64,000 nucleotides of DNA from Cytophagaceae bacterium ABcell3 (GTDB taxonomy: Bacteria; Bacteroidota; Bacteroidia; Cytophagales; Cytophagaceae), in contig CP133159.1 of the NCBI GenBank assembly GCA_030913385.1, forward strand, positions 3,680,584-3,744,583. Reading direction: 5' to 3'. Position 1 is the stretch's first letter, and every line of letters starts with the position of its first letter. The notes below the pieces were generated by a model, which was not told where the DNA came from, made no database searches, and was given only the letters and a program-made list of their open reading frames with translations. This document shows, one piece after another, positions 33,391-42,497 of this stretch. Both the position numbers and the translations under genes were made by a program.

Positions 33391-35084
33391 TCTACCAGTT
33401 TGGCAGATGATGCAGACATCAGGTCAAACAAAACGCCAGGAAAGAGTCCGAAGAATATAGCCAAGAGCACCAAAGGTATAGTCATTGTCAGTTCTCTAGC
33501 ACCTAAATCTTTAAGGTTGTTATACCATAAATCCCCGCCTTTAGTCCAGAACTTACCGAAAAACATCCTCTGTAAAGCCCATAAGTAATAGGTAGCGCCA
33601 ATAACAATGCCTAGAGAAGCCACAATTACCATCCAATAAGGCAAAAGCAAGTTGTAAGAGGGAGACCTAAATGCTCCTAGTAAAATAAACAATTCGCCAA
33701 TGAAGCCAGAGAAACCAGGCAAACCCAATGAAGCAAAAAAGCCCACGGTTACCACAGTCGTATACACCGGCATTTTAGAGGCAAGCCCACGGTAGCTCCC
33801 AATCATTCTATCCGATGTCCTATCATAAATTACACCAACGATAAGGAACAGCAACGATGAAATAATACCATGGCTAAACATCTGGAAAATACTTCCATTA
33901 ATTCCTTCTACAGTTACAGACGCCATGCCTAGTAAAACAAAGCCCATGTGAGAGACTGAGGAATAGGCTATCATTTTCTTCAAGTCCTGCATCGCTAAGG
34001 CATTGAATGCGCCATATATTATGGAAATAACACCAAGTAAACCTATAAACCAAGCGAAATGAATAGCTCCTTCAGGGAACATGCTATAAGCCGTCCTCAA
34101 AATGCCATAAGACCCTATTTTCAGAAGCACTCCCGCCAAAATTACAGAAACAGGTGTTGGCGCCTCTACGTGTGCATCTGGAAGCCAGGTATGCACCGGC
34201 ACGGCTGGCAGTTTAATTGCGAAACCGATAAAAAGTGCCAAAAACGCAACCAACCTAGGTGCCATCCCAAATAAGTCATAGCTGTTCATAAGAGACAGCA
34301 CAGAACCAGGAATAAAGTTCCGCTGATCCATCATATGAAGCATATTAAAGGAGTGTACAATATTTGCAGAGGCTATTTCATTTACCGCAAGCATTCTATG
34401 CACTTCTGATAAAATGCTAGGGGTTACAGCCGCTTCTGTTTCGGCTAACCCTGCCATAACAGCCGTAGCAGATGGGTCTACTACAGAGAACACTAATGCA
34501 ATAATAACTACCAGAATAAATATGGAGCCAAACAGGGTATATAAAAAGAATTTTATAGACGCATACTCTCTACCTGGGCCACCCCATAAACCTATCAAGA
34601 AATACATAGGGAGCAACATGAGCTCAAAAAACAAGTAGAAAAGAAAAAAGTCCAAGGCCATGAAACATCCCATGATGGATGCGCTCAAAATAAGGTACAG
34701 TGCATAATACCCTTTCTGGTTACTGGTAATTTTCCATGAAGCAATCGCACCAACAAGCATTACCAAAGCCGAAAGCAGTACCATGGGCATACTCAACCCG
34801 TCCAAGCCTAGAAAGTAGTCAATCTTAATATGGCCTAAACTTCCTAAAGACATGTTAATCCAGTCAAGCTTTTCGGTAAACTGAAAATCAGCCACTATTC
34901 CCGCCTTTGCATCCTCTCCTGTTTGGTAGTTTCTCCAAACAAAAAGGCACACAACAAGCTGAGCAAATGCTGAAAAAGCATTGATATACTTGTACAAATG
35001 CCCTTTTCCAGAAGGAATCAGTAAAACCAGCAGTAATCCCAGAACAGGAATAAGAATAAGTATAGAAAGAAGGCCCGGTAACAT
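33333..35084 (-). CDS. nuoM: NADH-quinone oxidoreductase subunit M (second copy)
   Basis: The 583-residue product is an antiporter-like subunit of complex I. Recognisable are the FFLFYLFFELMLLPMYFLIG helix, HTWLPDAHVEAPTPVSVILAGVLLKIGSYG with its lysine, and DLKKMIAYSSVSHMGFVLLG. It is longer than most NuoM (about 500-510) because of an insert around residues 205-265 (AVTPSILSEVHRMLAVNEIA...), a hydrophilic loop between helices. It is 56 bases downstream of nuoL. The partial copy at 1-1045 is only distantly similar, so the two clusters did not arise by a recent duplication. Confidence 0.95.
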   Translation of the reverse strand: MLPGLLSILILIPVLGLLLVLLIPSGKGHLYKYINAFSAFAQLVVCLFVWRNYQTGEDAKAGIVADFQFTEKLDWINMSLGSLGHIKIDYFLGLDGLSMPMVLLSALVMLVGAIASWKITSNQKGYYALYLILSASIMGCFMALDFFLFYLFFELMLLPMYFLIGLWGGPGREYASIKFFLYTLFGSIFILVVIIALVFSVVDPSATAVMAGLAETEAAVTPSILSEVHRMLAVNEIASANIVHSFNMLHMMDQRNFIPGSVLSLMNSYDLFGMAPRLVAFLALFIGFAIKLPAVPVHTWLPDAHVEAPTPVSVILAGVLLKIGSYGILRTAYSMFPEGAIHFAWFIGLLGVISIIYGAFNALAMQDLKKMIAYSSVSHMGFVLLGMASVTVEGINGSIFQMFSHGIISSLLFLIVGVIYDRTSDRMIGSYRGLASKMPVYTTVVTVGFFASLGLPGFSGFIGELFILLGAFRSPSYNLLLPYWMVIVASLGIVIGATYYLWALQRMFFGKFWTKGGDLWYNNLKDLGARELTMTIPLVLLAIFFGLFPGVLFDLMSASSAKLVDWINVNGTQNLEVIQDITR

Positions 35085-35140
35085 TTAATATATTAGGCTG
35101 TTGAATATGTTGCGCAAAAGTATAATTTTATGTGCTAAAA

Positions 35141-37267
35141 TTAAATTATCAGTAATAATATAAATAATGACACAAGTAATATTGTAAAGAGTAAATACCC
35201 TTGAATGCTTCCTGTTTGAGTCGATCGGAAAAACCTTCCTAAAGCCATAGAAGCTTTTCCTGAGAGGTTTACCACCCCATCAACTACATGTTTATCTATA
35301 AAAGCAATAATATATGCCAAGGCTACCATAAGAAATCCCCAACCGTTTATAATCCCGTCAATAATCTTTTTATCAGTAAAAGCCGATATGCGTGCAACAG
35401 CCATTCCCCCTTTGACCATCGTATGATAATAAAAGGCATCCATATGCCAATTATTATAAAGCAATTTACCAGCAAATGACCGTTCAGAAAGAAATGTAAC
35501 CCTTACTTTTCTTTTGGCGTGTACTTCCAAAGGTTTATACCGATACCAGGCCAATACAATACCTAATGCTGCTGAAACAAGTGCAATTACCATCACCCAT
35601 AGAGGTACGACATCGTGTATGCCAGCATCTTGTATATGGTGAATGGTCTGAACAGGAGCTTCTAACCACCCAAGCAGCCAGACATCTGTGTTGCTAAAGG
35701 GGTTTACAGTAAAAGCAAAGGCTGTAGATAGCACAGCAAGAACTATCAATGGTACTTTTATTTTACTGCTCATATGGACAGCAGTAGAAAAAGCTTTTTC
35801 CGCTTCTGGAATTTTAATGCCTAACTTAAACTTCCCTCCAAATACAATCAACAGTTGCCTTACCATATAAAAGGCTGTAATAAATACCGTAAGAAAGCCC
35901 AAAACCGGCACAATGTAATTTATGCCACTTTCCTGTCCATAGATAACAGCCCAGTTCCAGCTAGCCTCTAAAATGGCATCTTTTGACAAAAAACCAGAAA
36001 AGAAAGGGATACCAATGAGTGATAAAGCAGAAATCAAATAAGTATAAAACACCAGCGGCAGCTTTTTGTATAATCCGCCCATCAAACGCATGTCTTGGCT
36101 GTCAAAGTCTGTATAATCACCTTTGGCAAAAAGATGATGTTTTACTTCATGCATAGCATGTATAACCGCCCCAGCAGACAAAAAAAGACAAGCCTTAAAA
36201 AAAGCATGGGTAAATAAGTGAAATAAAGAAGCTTCATAAGCCTGCACCCCCATACCCATGACCATGTAGCCTAGTTGAGATATTGTAGAGTATGCAAGCA
36301 CTTTTTTGATATCATTCTGCATCAAAGCTGGAACAGCTCCAACAAAAGCGGTGATTGCGCCTGTATACGCTATTACTGTCAATGCATCTATATTAAGAAA
36401 AACAAAGGTCTTTGCCAGCAGGTATATTCCCGCAGCAACCATTGTGGCAGCGTGAATTAACGCTGATACAGGAGTAGGTCCTTCCATAGCATGCGGAAGC
36501 CAGATTTGTAAAGGAAACTGAGCAGACTTGCCTACGCAGCCCATAAAAATCCCAAGTCCGGCCAAGGTCATGAACAAAGTTTCTCGGTCAAAGCCGCTTC
36601 CTTCTTGAAGGACAAGAGCATTTATATGGCTTATTTCAAAAGTACCAAACACACTGAACAATGCCAGAATGCCAAGCATGAAACCTGTGTCACCTATTCT
36701 GTTAAATAGAAAGGCTTTTTTGCTTGCTTTTATAGCAGACTCTTTGTCAAACCAAAACCCGATGAGCAAATAAGAAGAGAACCCGACAAGCTCCCAAAAA
36801 ATGAATGTAATAAGTAAGTTATCGGAAAGGAGAATGCCAAGCATGGAAAAAGTAAAGATCCCCAAATAAGGGTAATATCTGCCATAGTTTCTCTTTCCAT
36901 GCATATACTCCATACTATATACATGCACTAATGTGGAAATAAGAGTAACCATAGCCATTAACAAGGCTACAAAACGGTCTACAAGAATACTGACAGAGAA
37001 CCACCACGATTTACCTTCGAAGACAAAAGAAAACCAAGGCAAACGCATTGTATGGGAAGAACCATCAACTGTTAAGTATACCAAGTAAAGAGAAAGAAGA
37101 AAACTAAACCCTAGTATAGAAGCTCCCAGCCAATCCCCTTTTCCAGGCAGTTTTTTAGCAAAGAAAAAAAGCACTAGGAAAGACAAAAATGGGAGGAACA
37201 AAACAACTACCGCCAAGGCTGTAACTGTATCAGGGTAAACAAAATTATGTAACAAATCCTCTTTCAC
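35141..37267 (-). CDS. nuoL: NADH-quinone oxidoreductase subunit L
   Basis: The 708-residue product is the distal antiporter-like subunit with the long lateral helix. Motifs include FIFWELVGFSSYLLIGFW, the HAMEGPTPVSALIHAATMVAAGIYLL segment, and DIKKVLAYSTISQLGYMVMG with conserved lysines. The C-terminal half has the lateral helix region (about 590-690) and ends in a hydrophobic anchor. It starts 7 bases after the nuoK stop, so translation may be coupled. Confidence 0.95.
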   Translation of the reverse strand: MKEDLLHNFVYPDTVTALAVVVLFLPFLSFLVLFFFAKKLPGKGDWLGASILGFSFLLSLYLVYLTVDGSSHTMRLPWFSFVFEGKSWWFSVSILVDRFVALLMAMVTLISTLVHVYSMEYMHGKRNYGRYYPYLGIFTFSMLGILLSDNLLITFIFWELVGFSSYLLIGFWFDKESAIKASKKAFLFNRIGDTGFMLGILALFSVFGTFEISHINALVLQEGSGFDRETLFMTLAGLGIFMGCVGKSAQFPLQIWLPHAMEGPTPVSALIHAATMVAAGIYLLAKTFVFLNIDALTVIAYTGAITAFVGAVPALMQNDIKKVLAYSTISQLGYMVMGMGVQAYEASLFHLFTHAFFKACLFLSAGAVIHAMHEVKHHLFAKGDYTDFDSQDMRLMGGLYKKLPLVFYTYLISALSLIGIPFFSGFLSKDAILEASWNWAVIYGQESGINYIVPVLGFLTVFITAFYMVRQLLIVFGGKFKLGIKIPEAEKAFSTAVHMSSKIKVPLIVLAVLSTAFAFTVNPFSNTDVWLLGWLEAPVQTIHHIQDAGIHDVVPLWVMVIALVSAALGIVLAWYRYKPLEVHAKRKVRVTFLSERSFAGKLLYNNWHMDAFYYHTMVKGGMAVARISAFTDKKIIDGIINGWGFLMVALAYIIAFIDKHVVDGVVNLSGKASMALGRFFRSTQTGSIQGYLLFTILLVSLFILLLII

Positions 37268-37274
37268 TTGATCA

Positions 37275-37580
37275 TCAGTTTTTCATCCTATCTGCCACAT
37301 TAGGGTCAGGTGATTTCAGGTGTTCAAAAACTTTAAGAATAATGGCCAGGCCAACGGCAGCTTCCGCAGCAGCAATGACCATGACAAAAAGCGTCAGGAA
37401 CTGTCCCTGAAGTAATACTGGATCATACCTGCTAAAGGCAATCAGGTTAATATTGGCAGCATTAAGCATCAATTCGACCCCGATCAGCATCATAACAGCA
37501 TGCCTTCGCGTTAGCACAACGATAAGCCCTGAGCAGAAAAGCACAGCGCTTACTAAAAGAAAAACCTGGATATCACCCAT
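37275..37580 (-). CDS. nuoK: NADH-quinone oxidoreductase subunit K
   Basis: The 101-residue, three-helix protein matches NuoK. It has the conserved glutamates in the membrane: GVELMLNAANINL near residue 33 and VMVIAAAEAAVGLAI near residue 68, both required for proton transfer in the family. Length is normal. It lies 29 bases downstream of nuoJ. Confidence 0.95.
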   Translation of the reverse strand: MGDIQVFLLVSAVLFCSGLIVVLTRRHAVMMLIGVELMLNAANINLIAFSRYDPVLLQGQFLTLFVMVIAAAEAAVGLAIILKVFEHLKSPDPNVADRMKN

Positions 37581-37609
37581 TTTTAACTATATATCATCTA
37601 CTTAAGCCA

Positions 37610-38143
37610 CTACTCCTGTCGCACTTTTCCCGCTGCAATATAGGCAGCGCCAATTAATGCTATCAGTAGTAAAACTGCCGCCACCTCAAAAGGCAGCAAG
37701 TAGGTGGTCATAAGATTTTTACCAATGGTCTGAACGGTGCTGTCTACAACTACCTGATCTGTTTCCCTTGCCTGCACCACCCAATCAAGAGCCGCAAAAT
37801 TAGTTCTAATAATACCCAAAACCAATATTATGAAGACAAGTATAACAGCCCCAGCACTTATATAAGGATATCGCAAAGGAATTTTCAAGGCTTCATTTCC
37901 ATAAACCCGTCTTGATATCATAATACCAAACATAATAAGCACCAGTGTCCCACCTACATAAATGACTATTTGAGTCAATGCGATAAAATCTGCACCGGCA
38001 AAAACGTATAAGGCAGCCACCCCTAGAAGTGTCCCTAAAAGGGCAAATGCTGCATTCAACACATTATTGCTAAATACTATATAGATTGAAAAACCTACTG
38101 TCACAAAGACAAATACATAAAGTAATATATCTGCAGGAATCAT
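37610..38143 (-). CDS. nuoJ: NADH-quinone oxidoreductase subunit J
   Basis: The 177-residue product has five hydrophobic helices and NuoJ features: AAFALLGTLLGVAALYVFAGADFIALTQIVIYVGG near residue 30, with the central pi-bulge helix (IVIYVGGTLVLIMFGIMI). A short soluble loop (TDQVVVDSTVQTIGKNL) precedes the last helix. Its first four bases overlap the end of nuoI (38140-38143), an ATGA-type stop-start arrangement. Confidence 0.94.
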   Translation of the reverse strand: MIPADILLYVFVFVTVGFSIYIVFSNNVLNAAFALLGTLLGVAALYVFAGADFIALTQIVIYVGGTLVLIMFGIMISRRVYGNEALKIPLRYPYISAGAVILVFIILVLGIIRTNFAALDWVVQARETDQVVVDSTVQTIGKNLMTTYLLPFEVAAVLLLIALIGAAYIAAGKVRQE

Positions 38144-39648
38144 TGATCGTCGTCTTTTCTTTTTTTAGGGATAATAGGCTTCATGATCGGCTTTGCACTT
38201 TTCTTCTTGGCCTCACTTGCTTCATCCGTGTCCTTTTTCTGCCCATCAGAAACATCATCGTTCTTTGCCTCAGGTCTTTTCATGACCGGCTTTGGCAAAG
38301 ACTTTCCTGAACCTTCCGCTTTATTTTCACCTTCCTCTTTCTTCGGCTTCATGACCGGTTTCATCACAGGCTTTGGCGCCGGCTTGGATTCCCCTTCTGA
38401 TGATTTTGGTTTCATCACAGGTTTCATGACCGGCTTCGGCAAAGACTTTCCTGAACCTTCGGTTTTATTTTCACCATCCGCTTTCTTCGGCTTCATGACC
38501 GGTTTCATCACAGGCTTTGGCGCAGGTTTGGACTCCCCTTCTGATGATTTTGGTTTCATCACAGGTTTCATGACCGGCTTCGGCAAAGACTTTCCTGAAC
38601 CTTCGGTTTTATTTTCACCATCCGCTTTCTTCGGCTTCATGACCGGTTTCATCACAGGCTTTGGCGCAGGTTTGGACTCCCCTTCTGATGATTTTGGTTT
38701 CATCACAGGTTTCATGACCGGCTTCGGCAAAGACTTTCCTGAACCTTCGGTTTTATTTTCACCATCCGCTTTCTTCGGCTTCATGACCGGTTTCATCACA
38801 GGTTTCGGTGCCGGTTTGGACTCCCCTTCTGATGATTTCGGTTTCATCACGGGCTTTATGACCGGTTTGGCAGAAGGTTTATCGGCCTTTTTCTCATCAC
38901 CCTGTTTTGTTGAAGGTTTTACTACTGGTTTTATAACCGGCTTGGTAGCTGACGGTTTTTTCTCTCCCTGAGCAGGTTTAATAACAGGCTTAGCCCCCGT
39001 TTCTTTCTTGGCTCCTGGAATGGATGGTTTAGCAACAGGTTTAGGCGGAGCAGCGGGCTTACTGGCAGCAGCTTTGGCAGCTTTTTTCTCAGCCATTTGC
39101 ACCTCGTATGCCTTTTTCTTTTCTTCTGACTCTTCAGGCGACAAGTTGCTATAGTGATACACCATATTCCGCACATCAAACTCACTATAATCATAGGTTT
39201 TGGTCATAGTAAGGCACTCCGTAGGACATACTGTTGTACATAAACCACAGTAACAACATTTTGCCATGTCTATATCAAACTTGGCCGCATATAACCTCTT
39301 AGTCGTTCCATCAGAAGTTTTTCCGATTTCCTCTGTAGATTTGATTGGATCAATATCTATGCAATCTACAGGGCAAATTTTTGCACAAAGGTCACAGACA
39401 ATGCAATCGTCAATTTCATTGTGCAGCCGATAACGGCCATTGTCTGGAATAGGGAATGATTCAAAAGGGTATTGAAGGGTAAACACGCCTTCTCCCTGCG
39501 AAAAGTACTCTTTTTCTTGCAGGCCTATCTGACGGCGCTTATGCCTAGCATTCCATAGATGTCGAAAGGTAATTTTCAATCCTCCCCATAAGGAAGTAAT
39601 CCCTTCCAAAATATCTCCAAAATATGTATTATTAGCTCCTTTACTCAT
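38140..39648 (-). CDS. nuoI: NADH-quinone oxidoreductase subunit I with long repetitive Lys/Pro-rich tail
   Basis: The first about 185 residues are a normal NuoI: two [4Fe-4S] motifs, CIVCDLCAKICPVDC around residue 83 and CCYCGLCTTVCPTEC around residue 131. This electron-transfer subunit links the peripheral and membrane arms of complex I. After it comes about 315 residues with no fold, rich in Lys, Pro, Val, Met, Glu and Ser. They include four near-identical 48-residue repeats (KPVMKPVMKP...) encoded at 38293-38868. NuoI proteins are usually 160-200 residues, so the tail is very unusual. The frame and stop are intact and overlap nuoJ by 4 bases. The tail is likely exposed to the cytoplasm, since the C-terminus of NuoI lies on that side. 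Confidence 0.92.
   Translation of the reverse strand: MSKGANNTYFGDILEGITSLWGGLKITFRHLWNARHKRRQIGLQEKEYFSQGEGVFTLQYPFESFPIPDNGRYRLHNEIDDCIVCDLCAKICPVDCIDIDPIKSTEEIGKTSDGTTKRLYAAKFDIDMAKCCYCGLCTTVCPTECLTMTKTYDYSEFDVRNMVYHYSNLSPEESEEKKKAYEVQMAEKKAAKAAASKPAAPPKPVAKPSIPGAKKETGAKPVIKPAQGEKKPSATKPVIKPVVKPSTKQGDEKKADKPSAKPVIKPVMKPKSSEGESKPAPKPVMKPVMKPKKADGENKTEGSGKSLPKPVMKPVMKPKSSEGESKPAPKPVMKPVMKPKKADGENKTEGSGKSLPKPVMKPVMKPKSSEGESKPAPKPVMKPVMKPKKADGENKTEGSGKSLPKPVMKPVMKPKSSEGESKPAPKPVMKPVMKPKKEEGENKAEGSGKSLPKPVMKRPEAKNDDVSDGQKKDTDEASEAKKKSAKPIMKPIIPKKRKDDDQ
38293..38868 (-). repeat. Four 144-bp tandem repeats in nuoI
   Basis: The 576-bp block encodes four 48-residue units, each built of two KPVMKPVMKP motifs separated by KSSEGESKPAP and followed by KKADGENKTEGSGKSLP. 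The middle two units are nearly identical in DNA; the outer two differ by a few substitutions (KPVIKP in the first, KKEEGENKAEG in the last). Near-identity points to recent expansion by slippage or recombination, so copy number may vary between strains. Confidence 0.95.
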
Positions 39649-39730
39649 TTATTCACGTTGCATTTAACACACAACATAGTTTATCAACTGATTAACCATA
39701 GAAAAGATTGTCAGCTTTTACCATGTCGAA

Positions 39731-40813
39731 CTACACCATCCACAACCTCCACACACCCGAAATGAACAATAAAATCAGTGCTGCCGGTGTAAGCACTTTC
39801 CAGCACAAGTACATCAATTGGTCTACACGAAGCCTCGGGTAAGTCCAACGGGACATCATTTGCAAAAATATTATTCCCAAACTTTTAATTATTAACCAAA
39901 ATGCTCCCCAAAGATTGCCTGCCAAAGTACCTGGCGCCCCACTGGTCCATTCTGCAAGTTTAAGAGGACCAATATTAGGAAGAACGGTATTCCACCCTCC
40001 CAAAAACAACACTACGCCAAGCATGGCTACCAACAACATTAAAGCATATTCAGCCAAAAACAACAAGGCAAATCTAAACCCTGAATACTCTGTATGGTAT
40101 CCTGACACCAGTTCGGATTCTGCTTCGGGCAAATCAAATGGAGCACGGTTGCATTCGGCCAAGGAGGCTATAAAGAAAATCACATAAACGGGAATCAAAA
40201 TTGGCGCCCGAAAGATGTTCCAAGAAAGAAAACCTCCTACATTGCTTACGTCAATACCAAGGGCGCTAATACCAAACAGCCAAGTAGTTTCCTCACTCCA
40301 AATACCTTGCAGAACACTTAGTTCCTGCAGGTTCATCGTTTGGCTGATCATGACAGCCGAAAGGATGCTTAGACCTAGTGGAATTTCATAAGATATTACT
40401 TGAGCAATTGCTCTTAGAGACCCTAATACTGCATACTTACTACCGGATCCCCAACCGGCCATAATCAGTCCAATAATATCTAAAGATACTATGGCCAACA
40501 AGTAAAAAACACCCGTTTCTATTCCAGAACCTAGTATATCAGTAGTAAGGGGGATAACAGCAAACCCTGCAAAGACCGAAGCAAAAATAAGCATTGGAGC
40601 CATGCGAAACATCCTGCTTTCTGCTCCTGAAGGACGAACGTCCTCTTTTAAAAAAAGTTTCAGGATATCAGCTACGGTTTGCAACAACCCTCTATAACCT
40701 ACTTCCATAGGCCCATAACGGTCTTGGATGTACGCCGACACCTTGCGTTCTGCATAAACAGCAGCCAATGCAAACAATAAAATAAGTGGCAAGAAAACCA
40801 GAAAAGCGAGCAT
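39731..40813 (-). CDS. nuoH: NADH-quinone oxidoreductase subunit H
   Basis: The 360-residue product is the quinone-chamber membrane subunit. Motifs include AERKVSAYIQDRYGP, TVADILKLFLKED, VIPLTTD-like loop region and ECNRAPFDLPEAESELVSGYHTEYSG near residue 220, which carries acidic residues at the quinone site. Eight hydrophobic helices are present. It is the first gene of this nuo operon, with 82 bases to nuoI. The genes for nuoA-G are not upstream; a divergent BON-domain gene starts 156 bases away. Confidence 0.95.
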   Translation of the reverse strand: MLAFLVFLPLILLFALAAVYAERKVSAYIQDRYGPMEVGYRGLLQTVADILKLFLKEDVRPSGAESRMFRMAPMLIFASVFAGFAVIPLTTDILGSGIETGVFYLLAIVSLDIIGLIMAGWGSGSKYAVLGSLRAIAQVISYEIPLGLSILSAVMISQTMNLQELSVLQGIWSEETTWLFGISALGIDVSNVGGFLSWNIFRAPILIPVYVIFFIASLAECNRAPFDLPEAESELVSGYHTEYSGFRFALLFLAEYALMLLVAMLGVVLFLGGWNTVLPNIGPLKLAEWTSGAPGTLAGNLWGAFWLIIKSLGIIFLQMMSRWTYPRLRVDQLMYLCWKVLTPAALILLFISGVWRLWMV

Positions 40814-40969
40814 TATTCTAAGTTTATGCCAAAGTTAAATTTTATTAAAGAAATATACTAAGGAAGATGGCAATACTTGTATAAATGTACTTATGAAGTT
40901 ACTCATGCGCAATATCAAACAATACGATATTAAATATGTTGGCTATCAAAAGACCATCAACATTGACAT

Positions 40970-41641
40970 ATGGAAACACTGCAGAAAGAATTGATAGATG
41001 ATGTTAAAGACCACATTGCTTGGGACAATAGGATCAACTCAGACAATATACAAGTAGATATGGCCAATGACCATACGGTCATCTTGAAAGGATCCGCTCC
41101 AAGTCTTTATGACAAAGTAACCGCTGAATTTGATGCTTATTCTGTTCCAGGGGTTAATGAAATAATCAATCAAATAGAAATAGCGCCATTAGAGGTAGAG
41201 TCTTTGTCGGACAATGAAATAAAAACCGCACTACAAACTATCTTCCAATGGGATGCTAGGTTAACCCCGGCTGATATACATATAGAAGTAAATGACGGCG
41301 TGGTAAAGTTAACAGGATCTGTGGGCGCTTATTGGGAAAAAAACATTGCGGTTAACCATACCCATAATATGGCAGGGGTAAAAGGTATTGTTGACCATAT
41401 GACAGTAGTACCGACCCTGGATGTTTTAGATGAAGATATAGCCAACGACATCAGAAGGGCCTTGCAGCGAAAAAGGATTATAGAAAATGACAACATCACA
41501 GTAGAAACAGTTAACAATATAGTTACTTTAAGAGGGCAAGTTCCTACGGTCATGGCCAAACAAAAGGCAGAAGAAGTGGCCGCACATACCAAAGGGGTAA
41601 AAGATGTTAGCAATAAGCTAGTGATCAAACCTAATTTTTAG
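40970..41641 (+). CDS. Protein with three BON domains
   Basis: The 223-residue protein consists of three consecutive BON domains (about residues 5-73, 80-148 and 152-222). Each has the alpha-beta pattern with a conserved Gly-containing VxLxG motif (VILKGSAP, VKLTGSVG, VTLRGQVP), and each is followed by GVxxV/I (PGVNEI, AGVKGI, KGVKDV). BON domains bind phospholipids or act in osmotic-shock and membrane-protection proteins such as OsmY. There is no signal peptide, so it would be cytosolic unless exported otherwise. It is transcribed divergently from nuoH. Confidence 0.9.
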   Translation: METLQKELIDDVKDHIAWDNRINSDNIQVDMANDHTVILKGSAPSLYDKVTAEFDAYSVPGVNEIINQIEIAPLEVESLSDNEIKTALQTIFQWDARLTPADIHIEVNDGVVKLTGSVGAYWEKNIAVNHTHNMAGVKGIVDHMTVVPTLDVLDEDIANDIRRALQRKRIIENDNITVETVNNIVTLRGQVPTVMAKQKAEEVAAHTKGVKDVSNKLVIKPNF

Positions 41642-41681
41642 TTCTCAAAAACTTAACACGGTTTTCAACGAGACGTAAGGC

Positions 41682-41723
41682 AAGGCAATGCATCCGGCTA
41701 AATTTTCGGGTGCATTCCTTTTT
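41682..41723 (+). terminator. Intrinsic terminator after the BON gene
   Basis: AAGGCAATGCATCCG (41682-41696) pairs with CGGGTGCATTCCTT (41707-41720) with one bulge and a wobble, followed by T residues. It lies 41 bases after the stop codon. Confidence 0.7.
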
Positions 41724-42014
41724 ATTAAAAGTGCTGATTTATTGAAACTTTGCTCCAAATGACGAAATTTACGCATAAATTCAGGTAAAAAAACCACCTT
41801 TTTCATTATAAAGACTACTCCTACGCCCATTTTTTATCAAAAATTGCCTTTTCCGCGAACAAAACTGGACTTTAAAAGGTTTATGTGTTACCTTTAAGAA
41901 AATATAATTCACGGGAGAAAATAGATCTTACTCATAAAAGATCACTCGACCGACTAATAAAATTAAATTTTATAGGTACAAAAAAAAGTTTACCACCAAG
42001 GCTAAACCGTATTT
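41724..42014. other. Intergenic segment before the carbamoyl/amide operon
   Basis: After the BON terminator, about 290 AT-rich bases lead to the operon at 42015. I found no gene with normal coding character and no exact TAnnTTTG box. The operon promoter should lie here but could not be placed. Confidence 0.5.
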
Positions 42015-42497
42015 TTGGACTCCTTTAAGTACACAAAATATTACCATATTCTTCGCTGCATAATAGGCCTTGCCTTTTTTGTTATTACCCCAAATACGCC
42101 TTTATTTTCCAGCTCGAATACTCCTTCTTTTGATGGGGACCTGACCCAATATTCCAATGATGGTCATATCAGGATAAGCTGGGAGGCTCAGAAAGCAGAA
42201 AACAGTGAATTTCAATTTGAACTTCAACGTTCAGAAAAAGAAGATTTTTCTGATGCAACCATTATATACAAAGGGCCTGAAACCGCTACATTTACCTCAG
42301 GGCTTTCTAATGGCACTTACTTTTTTAGAATACGAACCAACAATAATAACAATACCTCTCAATGGTCAGAACCTATGCAACTGATTGTAGAACACCACAG
42401 TCTAAACAAAGCCTTATGGCTTGCTGCTTTGGGTGCCACCGTCGTTCTGGCTACTGTAGCAGTAATAGTTACAGGTAATAGAAAACAAGAACATTGA
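42015..42497 (+). CDS. Single-pass membrane protein with an FnIII-like domain
   Basis: The start is TTG at 42015; no ATG exists before the conserved part and an in-frame stop lies 12 bases upstream. The 160-residue product has an N-terminal hydrophobic signal or anchor (about residues 13-31), then an FnIII-like beta sandwich at about 40-127 (GHIRISWEAQ, FELQRSE, GTYFFRIRTN, SQWSEPMQLIV), then a helix at about 134-153 and a short basic tail. It would be mainly periplasmic and anchored at the C-terminal helix. It opens the seven-gene cluster and its stop overlaps the start of the symporter gene (TTGA). Function is unknown. Confidence 0.7.
   Translation: MDSFKYTKYYHILRCIIGLAFFVITPNTPLFSSSNTPSFDGDLTQYSNDGHIRISWEAQKAENSEFQFELQRSEKEDFSDATIIYKGPETATFTSGLSNGTYFFRIRTNNNNNTSQWSEPMQLIVEHHSLNKALWLAALGATVVLATVAVIVTGNRKQEH

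Noticed and set aside
38183-38971. 262-codon plus-strand frame rich in Phe/Gly repeats
   Set aside because: It is the antisense of the nuoI repeat block; its repeats are an exact mirror of the KPVMKP units and nuoI has the ferredoxin domain and operon context.
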